A DNA stretch of 64,000 nt, taken from an uncultured Bacteroidales bacterium. GTDB lineage: Bacteria; Bacteroidota; Bacteroidia; Bacteroidales; FEN-979. Below, in pieces: positions 9,815-17,409 of this stretch (its first letter is position 1; each line of letters begins with the position of its first letter). The DNA lies in NCBI GenBank assembly GCA_903877385.1, contig CAIRDP010000009.1, positions 1 through 64,000 on the forward strand. The letters are read 5' to 3'. The translations under genes were made by a program, and so were the position numbers. The notes below the pieces were generated by a model, which was not told where the DNA came from, ran no database searches, and saw only the letters and a program-made list of their open reading frames with translations.

Positions 9815-9934
9815 AGAAATAACGTTTAATTTGATTAATTAAAAATAAAAAATGACTACCCGATGATACACAAATATCATGCCAATTCTACGACTGACAT
9901 TCTTTCGGGAGGGGAAGATTTCCGATCCGGAATT

Positions 9935-10687
9935 TTAATTTCGGATGCACCTTAATGAAAGAGCGCTTGAGTTATATTCCTCGTAAAGTTCAGCTTCCCC
10001 GCCTTTTCTTATAAGCTGGAGAGCGACCGTGGTTGTGTTTGAAATTGTTTCGGAGGACCAGAAGTACCCCCCGTTATGGACATCCACCCAAGCCTGGGTT
10101 ACATAGTCGAAGTATCCGCCAGGGAAGGCAGTAAACTGGCTGCTGTTGGAAGCCCCTACATTAGGGACCCACCAATCCCTGTTGCCTGTTGATTTGAGCT
10201 TGCCTCCGGCCAGTTCATTTCCGCCCAGATAACGGATTATTGCTTTCCAGTCCTTGCTGTCAGGTACATGCCAGCCTGAAGGGCAAATGCCCTGAGCCCC
10301 GGCAGTGGTTTCGTAATGCATCAATTCGGCCCATTGGTATAAGCCGCCCCAAAGGTCACAATTCACAAAATCATTGCCGTAGCAATACTTTTCAACAATT
10401 TCATTTTTCGTCTGGACCTGGTTCTGGCTTTGATCGAGCCATTTTCCAAGGTTCATGTTTTCCTTCATCCAGCATTGAGTTCCAATTATCACCGTATGAT
10501 ACACCTGGCCTCCGTATTCAAAAGTTCCGCAGGAGGAGGAATCAGCACGCCGGGAGCTGTCGGAGGCTGCTGTATTTGACGGGATGTTATGAACAGGGGG
10601 ATTGTTTTTGGGATTCTGTCCCATGATACTGAGGGTGATCGTACTGCATAATACAACCAAGCCCAATGCTTTCACAATTGTCATCAT
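9935..10687 (-). CDS. Secreted FISUMP-domain protein
   Basis: A signal peptide of about 23 residues is followed by a Ser/Asn-rich linker and one Fibrobacter succinogenes major paralogous (FISUMP, TIGR02145) domain filling most of the 250 residues. Its hallmarks are present: YHTVIIGTQCWMKENMNLG at the start, GICPSGWHVPDSKDW in the middle, and ALSLRCIRN at the C terminus. The domain is common in secreted proteins of Bacteroidota and Fibrobacteres, and its function is not established. It sits 30 bases after the stop of the 10718-11602 gene on the same strand, so it could be transcribed with that gene, which I predict to be under sigma-54 control. Confidence 0.85.
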   Translation of the reverse strand: MMTIVKALGLVVLCSTITLSIMGQNPKNNPPVHNIPSNTAASDSSRRADSSSCGTFEYGGQVYHTVIIGTQCWMKENMNLGKWLDQSQNQVQTKNEIVEKYCYGNDFVNCDLWGGLYQWAELMHYETTAGAQGICPSGWHVPDSKDWKAIIRYLGGNELAGGKLKSTGNRDWWVPNVGASNSSQFTAFPGGYFDYVTQAWVDVHNGGYFWSSETISNTTTVALQLIRKGGEAELYEEYNSSALSLRCIRN

Positions 10688-10717
10688 GCAGTAAATTTAA
10701 GCGAAAGGGGAGGGAAA

Positions 10718-11602
10718 TCAAAATTTATTTTCTGATTCCCTGTTGTAGGCGTATTCACGGCGTCCCGAAAGATCACGGATGTCTTTTGCCAGGGAGGTCC
10801 CTGCTTTAAGAATATTTGACAGGTCATCAGTTTTTTCGGGGGATTTGCTGTACACATCATTCTCAAGTTCCGACAACTCTGCTTTTGCAACATCCCTGAA
10901 TAAGTTCCTGTCGGCAATGGCCTGTTTGAATAATTCCCAATGTCTGTCGTTATACCCTTCCAGTACCCTTCGCTTCTCTTCTTCATTTTCCCTGGCCTGC
11001 CGTTCGTAAAAGCTCTTCATATCGGGAGAAAGCTTGAAGAAATCATAATCCTTTGATGTGATCTTATCAAGCAGCGTTTTTTCCCACGAAAGAGTTTTCT
11101 GGTAATTTTTCATGGTGTTTTCTACGAAATGATGCAGCTTGAGAGTGTCCATCATGGCTTCATAGCCTATCTTAACCAACTGTTCCGATTCGATTGTAAG
11201 CTGCATAATTGCAAAGCTGATATTGGCGTGGTTGTAATAGTCCTTAATATTGGTAATCCTTTTTGTGATCTCTTCGAAATTCACGTGATTGTAATCCTGA
11301 ACGGTTAAATTAAGCCCGTCCCACATCCAGGTATTGAGGCTGGAAAAGTAAGCCAGGATGGCATTTTTTCTTTCGTTGAAAATATGGTTATTCTGCCCCG
11401 TATGTATGTTCAGATTCGATTTAAGAAGGTCATTCTCCTCCATGTTCCTGTCGTGGATCTGCCCAAGTATGTCGGTCAGAAGCCTGATGTCCGATTTGTC
11501 AGCATATTTCCTCCCCTGGGTATATGTCACATAAATTTCTCCTATTGTTAGCAGGATGGAGATGCAAACAAGTACCAATAATACAATGCTAACGGATATC
11601 AT
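10718..11602 (-). CDS. Unknown membrane-anchored coiled-coil protein, predicted sigma-54 regulon member
   Basis: I do not recognise the family. The 294-residue protein has one strong N-terminal membrane segment (about residues 4-25) followed by a short YVTYTQGRKY stretch. The remainder is almost entirely helical, charged sequence with coiled-coil character, including an E/K/R-rich stretch near residues 205-225 (QARENEEEKRRV). No cysteine or catalytic motif stands out. The likely topology is a single anchor with the helical body on one side. The upstream region carries a near-consensus -24/-12 box and the same palindrome array as the precursor peptide gene at 22843, with identical spacing. This makes the gene a probable partner of the peptide system, for example in sensing, immunity or envelope stabilisation. 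That role is an inference from regulation alone. Confidence 0.75.
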   Translation of the reverse strand: MISVSIVLLVLVCISILLTIGEIYVTYTQGRKYADKSDIRLLTDILGQIHDRNMEENDLLKSNLNIHTGQNNHIFNERKNAILAYFSSLNTWMWDGLNLTVQDYNHVNFEEITKRITNIKDYYNHANISFAIMQLTIESEQLVKIGYEAMMDTLKLHHFVENTMKNYQKTLSWEKTLLDKITSKDYDFFKLSPDMKSFYERQARENEEEKRRVLEGYNDRHWELFKQAIADRNLFRDVAKAELSELENDVYSKSPEKTDDLSNILKAGTSLAKDIRDLSGRREYAYNRESENKF

Positions 11603-11652
11603 GATAGGTCGTTTTTTTAATGTTAGGGCGTCTGTTTATGTTCATTAATATT

Positions 11653-11668
11653 ATCAATAATTGTGCCA
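11653..11668 (-). promoter_or_regulatory. Near-consensus sigma-54 promoter for the 11602 gene
   Basis: Read on the minus strand, TGGCAC-AATTA-TTGAT has the exact GG-N10-Gx spacing of -24/-12 promoters. The -12 element is GA instead of GC. It lies about 50 bases before the start codon at 11602, and the palindrome array starts 53 bases upstream of it, the same geometry as at the precursor gene. No sigma-54 box is visible facing the regulator gene. Confidence 0.6.
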
Positions 11669-11720
11669 TATATTTAAGTACAACATAATCAACAACATAA
11701 GCATTTTGATGAATTTTTGA

Positions 11721-11814
11721 GTGTAAAATATTTTTACAGTTGTGTAAAAATATTTTACACTGGTGTCAATTTTTTTTACACTTTTGTTTATCTTAGTGTC
11801 AAAATTTTATACAT
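11721..11814. promoter_or_regulatory. Enhancer (UAS) array of 19-bp palindromes, copy 1
   Basis: Units start at 11721, 11742 and 11763, exactly 21 bp apart, with a weaker fourth at 11796. The second unit, GTGTAAAA-ATA-TTTTACAC, is a perfect palindrome; the first has 7-bp perfect arms around TAT; the third and fourth are degenerate (GTGTCAA half-sites). A 21-bp pitch is two helical turns and puts all sites on one face of the DNA. The array fits upstream activating sites for the adjacent enhancer-binding regulator. The fourth unit abuts that gene's start codon at 11815, so binding may also autoregulate it. Confidence 0.8.
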
Positions 11815-13188
11815 ATGTCTGTTAAAGGAAATTTACTGATCGTTGAAGACAACACCGAAATACTGGATTCTCTCACACTTTTCCTCGAAGATGAATTCAG
11901 TGTTGTGGTAGGTTTGAAAAATCCTGAACTTGTGCCGTCGACACTTCAAAGCAGCCCTTTTGACATTGTCCTTCTCGACATGAATTTTACGGTCGGCCTT
12001 AATACAGGGAACGAAGGGTTATACTGGCTGAAGGAGATCCTGAAAATAGATTCTACCTTATGCGTGATCATGATGACAGCCTATGGTGATGTTGAACTTG
12101 CAGTGAAAGCAATGAGGAACGGGGCAGTGGATTTCGTTTTGAAACCCTGGGACAATGAGAAGCTTCTTGCAACTCTACAGTCCGGCCTCAAACTTCGCCG
12201 TTCCAATATGGAGATTCAGAAACTCAGGGGAAGGCAGAACCATTTAAGTGAGGAACTGAACCAGAAATTTCCCGAGATTATCGGGGAATGCCCATCGATG
12301 AAGAGAGTCATGGATATTGTTGACAAAGTCTCAAACACCGATGCAAACATTTTACTCACAGGCGAAAACGGGACCGGCAAGGGGCTCATAGCCAGGGAAA
12401 TCCATAAGCGTTCAGTACGGTCAAAAGAAGCCATGATTACCGTTGATATGGGATCAATACCGCTTTCACTTTTCGAGAGTGAAATGTTTGGTCATGTTAA
12501 AGGTGCATTCACCGATGCACGTCACGACAGGGTAGGGCGCTTCGAGACAGCCTCGGGAGGTTCGCTTTTTTTGGATGAGATCGGGAACCTTTCGTTGAAC
12601 ATGCAAACCAAGATACTGAATGTTTTACAGGAAAAATACATCATCCCCCTGGGTACAAATAAAATAATTCCCATTGATATCCGGCTGATCTGCGCTACAA
12701 ATAAGAACCTCGAAAAAATGGTCATGGAAGGTCTTTTCAGGCAGGACCTTTTATTCAGGATCAACACCATACAGATCGACCTTCCGCCCCTGAGGGAAAG
12801 GGGCAACGACATTAACCTGATGGCTGGTTACTTCCTTGAAAAATTTGCTACCAAATATGAAAGAGGGAAGATGCACTTTTCGGCGGAGACCGTAAGTTCA
12901 ATGCAGGAATATTTATGGCCCGGGAACATACGGGAGTTGGAGCATTCAATTGAAAAAGCCGTTATCCTGGCCGAAGGAGAAATCATAACACCCGACGATC
13001 TTTTCCTGAAAAGGACAGCTGCCAGGATACAGCAGAAAAAAGAGGTCAACCCGTCATTCAACGAGATCGAACGCGACATTATCAGGAGGGCATTACTGAG
13101 GAATAACGGGAATATGGTGACCACGGCAAGGGAACTTGGAGTGACCAGGCAAACAATCTATAATAAAATAAAGCGGTATGGTCTCTAG
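11815..13188 (+). CDS. Sigma-54-dependent response regulator (NtrC family)
   Basis: A 457-residue activator with the standard three domains. The receiver domain (about 1-120) has phospho-acceptor D55 in LLDMNF and K110 in LKPWD. The AAA+ sigma-54 interaction domain (about 153-385) has Walker A GENGTGKG at 183-190, the sigma-54-contacting loop GAFTDA at 230-235 (consensus GAFTGA) and Walker B LFLDE at 251-255. The Fis-type helix-turn-helix occupies the last ~30 residues (TTARELGVTRQTIYNKIKRYGL region). It should bind the palindromes at 11721 and 22959 and activate RNA polymerase-sigma-54. It overlaps the start of its kinase gene by 11 bases. The AAA+ loop variant is a substitution seen often in Bacteroidota homologues, so I do not read it as loss of function. 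Confidence 0.95.
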   Translation: MSVKGNLLIVEDNTEILDSLTLFLEDEFSVVVGLKNPELVPSTLQSSPFDIVLLDMNFTVGLNTGNEGLYWLKEILKIDSTLCVIMMTAYGDVELAVKAMRNGAVDFVLKPWDNEKLLATLQSGLKLRRSNMEIQKLRGRQNHLSEELNQKFPEIIGECPSMKRVMDIVDKVSNTDANILLTGENGTGKGLIAREIHKRSVRSKEAMITVDMGSIPLSLFESEMFGHVKGAFTDARHDRVGRFETASGGSLFLDEIGNLSLNMQTKILNVLQEKYIIPLGTNKIIPIDIRLICATNKNLEKMVMEGLFRQDLLFRINTIQIDLPPLRERGNDINLMAGYFLEKFATKYERGKMHFSAETVSSMQEYLWPGNIRELEHSIEKAVILAEGEIITPDDLFLKRTAARIQQKKEVNPSFNEIERDIIRRALLRNNGNMVTTARELGVTRQTIYNKIKRYGL

Positions 13189-14527
13189 GCGGTTTTATAT
13201 TAATATATCCGCCAGGATCATCCTGATGATGATAACCTGCATACTCTTCGGATTAGCAGTTTTCAGGCTGCCAAATCCTTCGGTTCTTGCTTTGCTGGGA
13301 TTGCTCATACCAGTGGAGGCTTACCTTTTAATCAGGTACCTGAACGCCATAAACCGCAAACTCGAGCAGTTTTTTATTATGCATCTCAGCGGGGATGTTA
13401 CAACCTCATTTACGGCTTCAGGTAAAACGGATGAGTTTGAGGGTCTTTACAGTTATTTCAGGAGAATCAATGATAAACTCGAATCCTCCCGGGTTGAGAG
13501 TGAGATCAGGAATAATTACTTTAAAACAATTGTTGACCATACCTCAACAGGGCTGATCTCCTTCACCAAGGAAGGCCGGGTGGAGCTCTTTAATGACGCT
13601 GCAAGAAAGATCTTCAGGATCAACGTACTGAGAACACTTGAGAAACTTGACCAATTCAAGGATGGTTTCAGCGATACCCTGAAAGCAATCAAGCCCGGAG
13701 AAAGCCAACTCATCAATCTTATTATTGACGATGATCTTGTACAGTTATCGACCCGTAAAGCCATTTTCAGGACCGGCAATATTGATCTTCACCTGGTATC
13801 TTTTCAGAATATCAAGAATGAACTGGAACAGCAGGAAATTGTATCCTGGCAAAAGCTGATCCGTGTGCTTACGCACGAGATAATGAATTCCATTACGCCT
13901 ATAATAACCCTTGTGGCCACCCTCACGAGAATATTCAGGCATAAGGATTCAGGGAAGATAAAATCCATAAATGAACTGACTGAACATAATCTGGAGAAGA
14001 CTATGCGGGGCCTCGACATCATCGAGAACAGGGGGAACGGACTAGTGCATTTTGTGCGAAACTTCCGTTCGGTTGCCATACTCCCGAAGCCTGAGTTCCA
14101 GATACTGAACCTGCAGGATATGTTTACCCGTATCAAGGACCTGCATGAAGAGATCCTCGCCGAAAAACACATTCAGGCGAAAATAGAATGTCCGCAGTCA
14201 TTGCATATCCAGGCCGACGGCAAACTCATAGAACAAGTCCTTATCAACCTGTTCAAAAACGGGATAGAAGCGGTTAACGGGATCCCGGCCCCTGAAATCA
14301 GGATGAGTGCACAGAATATAGAAAATCAAACGGTTATAGAAGTTGAAGATAATGGGATAGGAATCACCGACTATGCAATGCAGCATATGTTTGTTCCCTT
14401 CTTTACGACAAAAGTCGGGGGATCAGGAATCGGGCTCAGTCTTTCAAAGCAAATAATACGTTTGCATGGAGGTTCAATAGGCGTTCAGTCATCTCCCGGC
14501 AAAACAGTTTTTACAATTAAGATCTGA
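13178..14527 (+). CDS. Membrane histidine kinase partner of the sigma-54 regulator
   Basis: The 449-residue protein starts with two membrane helices (about 11-30 and 36-54) separated by only a few residues, so there is no large external sensor. A HAMP-like stretch and a PAS domain (about 112-215) follow. The phospho-acceptor is H233 in LTHEIMNSITP, and the C-terminal ATPase domain has NLFKNGIEA, DNGIGI and GSGIGLSLSKQI motifs. This is the NtrB/NtrY-like type that pairs with NtrC-family regulators, and the 11-base overlap with the regulator gene makes the pairing almost certain. It may sense a membrane or cytoplasmic cue, such as transporter state. Its stop codon ends at 14527 and the convergent ABC gene's stop starts at 14528. 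Confidence 0.92.
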   Translation: MVSRRFYINISARIILMMITCILFGLAVFRLPNPSVLALLGLLIPVEAYLLIRYLNAINRKLEQFFIMHLSGDVTTSFTASGKTDEFEGLYSYFRRINDKLESSRVESEIRNNYFKTIVDHTSTGLISFTKEGRVELFNDAARKIFRINVLRTLEKLDQFKDGFSDTLKAIKPGESQLINLIIDDDLVQLSTRKAIFRTGNIDLHLVSFQNIKNELEQQEIVSWQKLIRVLTHEIMNSITPIITLVATLTRIFRHKDSGKIKSINELTEHNLEKTMRGLDIIENRGNGLVHFVRNFRSVAILPKPEFQILNLQDMFTRIKDLHEEILAEKHIQAKIECPQSLHIQADGKLIEQVLINLFKNGIEAVNGIPAPEIRMSAQNIENQTVIEVEDNGIGITDYAMQHMFVPFFTTKVGGSGIGLSLSKQIIRLHGGSIGVQSSPGKTVFTIKI

Positions 14528-15199
14528 TCAGAACCTTTCATTTACTATTTTTCCGTCAAAAAGGTTGACGATCCGGTTGCTGAACTCGGCATCCCGCTGT
14601 GAATGAGTGACCATGATGATGGTTGTCCCTTTTTCATTCAGTGTTGTAAGCAGGTTCATGACATCTTCTCCTTTCGATGAATCAAGGTTCCCCGTAGGCT
14701 CGTCGGCCAGGATCATAGAGGGATTGGCGACAACGGCCCTCGAAATGGCAACCCTCTGCTGTTGTCCTCCCGAGAGTTGCAGGGGAAAATGATCCCTACG
14801 GTGAACCATTTCAAGCTGTTCGAGCACCTGCATCACTTTTAAATGCCGTTCTTTCTGGGTCTGTTTTAAATAAAGCAGGGGAAGCTCAACGTTTTCATAT
14901 ACCGTTAGCTCATCAATCAAATTAAAATTCTGGAATATAAAACCAATTTTTTGTTTGCGAAGATAGCTTCGCTTTTTTTCGTTGTACAGTGCAATATTCT
15001 CACCGGCAAAGAAATAATCTCCTCCCGAAGGCTGGTCAAGCATCCCCAGTATATTCAGAAGCGTGGATTTGCCGCATCCCGAGGGGCCCATAATGGCAAC
15101 AAATTCCCCGTCTTCAACACTGAAATCCACTCCGTTCAGGGCATGGGTATCGACATCCCTGGTGCTGAAAGTTTTTATCAGATTTATGGTTTTGATCAT
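14528..15199 (-). CDS. LolD/MacB-type ABC transporter ATPase
   Basis: A 223-residue nucleotide-binding subunit with Walker [10 protein letters not shown] near residues 38-46, signature [12 protein letters not shown], Walker [13 protein letters not shown] and an H-loop in MVTHSQ. The sequence is of the MacB/LolD class that drives FtsX-like permeases, so its partner should be the permease at 17410-19794 rather than the C39 exporter, which has its own ATPase. Family members move molecules from membrane or periplasm outward, or transmit force. Here the pair may give self-protection or carry the peptide across the envelope. It is the last gene of the minus-strand operon, 11 bases after the exporter gene. 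Confidence 0.93.
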   Translation of the reverse strand: MIKTINLIKTFSTRDVDTHALNGVDFSVEDGEFVAIMGPSGCGKSTLLNILGMLDQPSGGDYFFAGENIALYNEKKRSYLRKQKIGFIFQNFNLIDELTVYENVELPLLYLKQTQKERHLKVMQVLEQLEMVHRRDHFPLQLSGGQQQRVAISRAVVANPSMILADEPTGNLDSSKGEDVMNLLTTLNEKGTTIIMVTHSQRDAEFSNRIVNLFDGKIVNERF

Positions 15200-15210
15200 A
15201 AGTTTATCAT

Positions 15211-17406
15211 TTATTGTCCTATTTCCAGCTGGTCGCTCACTAGATCGAAGTATATGCCTTTTTTATTAATCAGCTCCTTATGATTTCCTGTTTCCATAAC
15301 TTTCCCTTTTGATAGCACTATGATCTGGTCGGCGTTTTTAACTGTGCTTAGCCTGTGAGCAACTATAATAACGGTCCTGCCTTTATAGAAGTTATCAAGC
15401 CTCTCCATGATTATTTTCTCGTTTGAAGCATCGAGAGCGTTGGTTGCCTCATCAAAGAAAAGTATCCTGGGGTTCCTGTAAACAGCCCTGGCAATCAGTA
15501 TGCGCTGTTTCTGCCCCTGGCTCAGTCCAACTCCTTCCTGGCCGACTTTGGTCTGCAAGCCCCTGGGCAATGAGTCCAGGAAATCCTCCAGGTTTGCCAG
15601 TTTTACTGCTTTCCCGAGTTTTTCTTTGTCGGGCGATTTATCCCCGAGGATGATATTCGAAGCAATAGTGTCGGAGAATATATACCCGTCCTGCATTACC
15701 GAGCCACATGTACTGCGCCAGTAACGGTTCGAAATATCAGTAAGGGGGATGTCATTTACCATAATACGGCCGTTGACGGGAAGGTAAAAGCTGAGAAGCA
15801 ACTTGATCAGGGTCGTTTTACCGCTACCGCTCATCCCTACAATGGCTGTAACTTTATTTGCAGGAATAGTAAAACTGAGATTCTCCAAAACCATGGGCGA
15901 ATGAGGGCCTTCGTATTGGAAGCAAAGACCATCCAAAGTCATACCTTTAAAATCAACAATGGAATTGTTCAGATGCACACTTTCCTTTTCTTCATCTTCA
16001 ACCGAATTAACCTCCTGAATCCGGTCCATGCTTATCCCGGCATCCTGCATCTCACGGATAAAGTTGACAAATTGCTCAACGGGGCCATTAAGCTGACCCA
16101 GGATGAACTGTATTGCGAGCATCATTCCGAGTGTTAGCTGGCCTTTAATTACAAGCCAGGCCGTTATAAAGGTGATCAGGATATCCTTCGTCCTAAGAAA
16201 GAAAAATGAACCAAGGTCCTGGTACTGGGAAATTTTAAGGCTTTTTATCTGGATGTCAAACAACTGCTCTTGTATCTTTTCCCATTCATTCCTTTTCTGG
16301 TCTTCTGAATTTGTGAGTTTGATTTCAGGAATTCCATGAAATATCTGGAGAAGGGAATCCTGGTTATCACCCAGTTTGGAGAACCTTATATAATCCAGTT
16401 CTTTTCGTTTATTCATGAAAAAATAAACCCAGGCCGAATACAAAATGCTGCTGATGATAAATACCGATAACACCAGCGGGCTGTAAATCGCAAGCACGAT
16501 CCCGAAAACAGTTAAAGTAAGTATTGAAAAAAGAATATTAAGCAGGCTTGTTGTGATAAAAGATTGTATTCTCTGGTGGTCTGATATCCTTTGGATGAGG
16601 TCGCCGGGCTGCTTGCTTGCGAAGAACCACATGGGAAGTTTAAGCAGCTTTTTCAGGAAATCAGAAACCATGCTGATATTGATCCTGTTCGATATATATA
16701 CAAGAACCCGGCTGCGGAAGAATTCTATGCTTATTAGCCCAAGAAACAATGCTAGCTGTCCCAGTAAAATAAGGGTGATGTATCCAATGTCTTTATGGGC
16801 AATACCCTTATCCACTATCCTCTGGGTGAGCCAGGGAAACATGAATTGAAGGCCGCTCGCTAGCAGCATGACAAGAACAAGCCCAAGCATCCTTGACTTG
16901 TATGGCCGGAGGTATTGGCTGATGAAAGCCGGGATCCTTTTGTTTTTCGGATCTTCAGGCATAGCCTCGAATCCAGGGCCAGGTTCAAGCAAAAGGCAAA
17001 TCCCTTTACTCTCATTATCCTGTTCGGTTTGCCAGGCTTTTATGAAGTCTGAGGCCTTGTAGGTTATAAGCCCATGTGCAGGATCTGCAACCTTGACCAA
17101 AAAAGAGTTTCGTTTTTTAAGGATCTCATAAATAACCACGAAATGGTTCTGCTGCCAGTGTGCAATGCAGGGTAGTGGTTTGGAATCGACAAGCTCTTTA
17201 AAAGTTACATTCACCCCCATGGTTTGCAGGCCGACCGATTCGGCGGCATCGCTGATACCCAGCATCGATACCCCTTCCCTTGTGATATGGGATGCTTCCC
17301 TAAGCCTTGATATGGAAAAGTGTTTGCCATGAAAACTGCAAACCATTTTCAGGCAGGCAGGGCCGCAATCCATTGAATCATGCTGCTTATAAAACGGGAA
17401 TTTCAT
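15211..17406 (-). CDS. C39 peptidase ABC exporter for the double-glycine peptide
   Basis: The 731 residues have three parts. Residues 1-125 are a C39 peptidase with catalytic C14 in DCGPACLKM, H88 in HFVV and D108 in ADPAHG. A six-helix ABC membrane domain spans about 165-450. A nucleotide-binding domain follows, with Walker A GMSGSGKTT, signature LSQGQKQRI and Walker B ILFFDEATNALD. Such proteins (PCAT/SunT class) cut the leader after the Gly-Gly and export the core across the inner membrane. The precursor at 22634-22843 has exactly this cleavage site. It lies three bases after the permease gene. No HlyD-type adaptor or TolC-like gene is present, so passage through the outer membrane would need proteins from elsewhere. 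Confidence 0.95.
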   Translation of the reverse strand: MKFPFYKQHDSMDCGPACLKMVCSFHGKHFSISRLREASHITREGVSMLGISDAAESVGLQTMGVNVTFKELVDSKPLPCIAHWQQNHFVVIYEILKKRNSFLVKVADPAHGLITYKASDFIKAWQTEQDNESKGICLLLEPGPGFEAMPEDPKNKRIPAFISQYLRPYKSRMLGLVLVMLLASGLQFMFPWLTQRIVDKGIAHKDIGYITLILLGQLALFLGLISIEFFRSRVLVYISNRINISMVSDFLKKLLKLPMWFFASKQPGDLIQRISDHQRIQSFITTSLLNILFSILTLTVFGIVLAIYSPLVLSVFIISSILYSAWVYFFMNKRKELDYIRFSKLGDNQDSLLQIFHGIPEIKLTNSEDQKRNEWEKIQEQLFDIQIKSLKISQYQDLGSFFFLRTKDILITFITAWLVIKGQLTLGMMLAIQFILGQLNGPVEQFVNFIREMQDAGISMDRIQEVNSVEDEEKESVHLNNSIVDFKGMTLDGLCFQYEGPHSPMVLENLSFTIPANKVTAIVGMSGSGKTTLIKLLLSFYLPVNGRIMVNDIPLTDISNRYWRSTCGSVMQDGYIFSDTIASNIILGDKSPDKEKLGKAVKLANLEDFLDSLPRGLQTKVGQEGVGLSQGQKQRILIARAVYRNPRILFFDEATNALDASNEKIIMERLDNFYKGRTVIIVAHRLSTVKNADQIIVLSKGKVMETGNHKELINKKGIYFDLVSDQLEIGQ

Positions 17407-17409
17407 GAG

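Noticed and set aside
11782-11814. A sigma-54 promoter facing the regulator gene
   Set aside because: No GG-N10-GC box is visible on the plus strand between the palindromes and the ATG.
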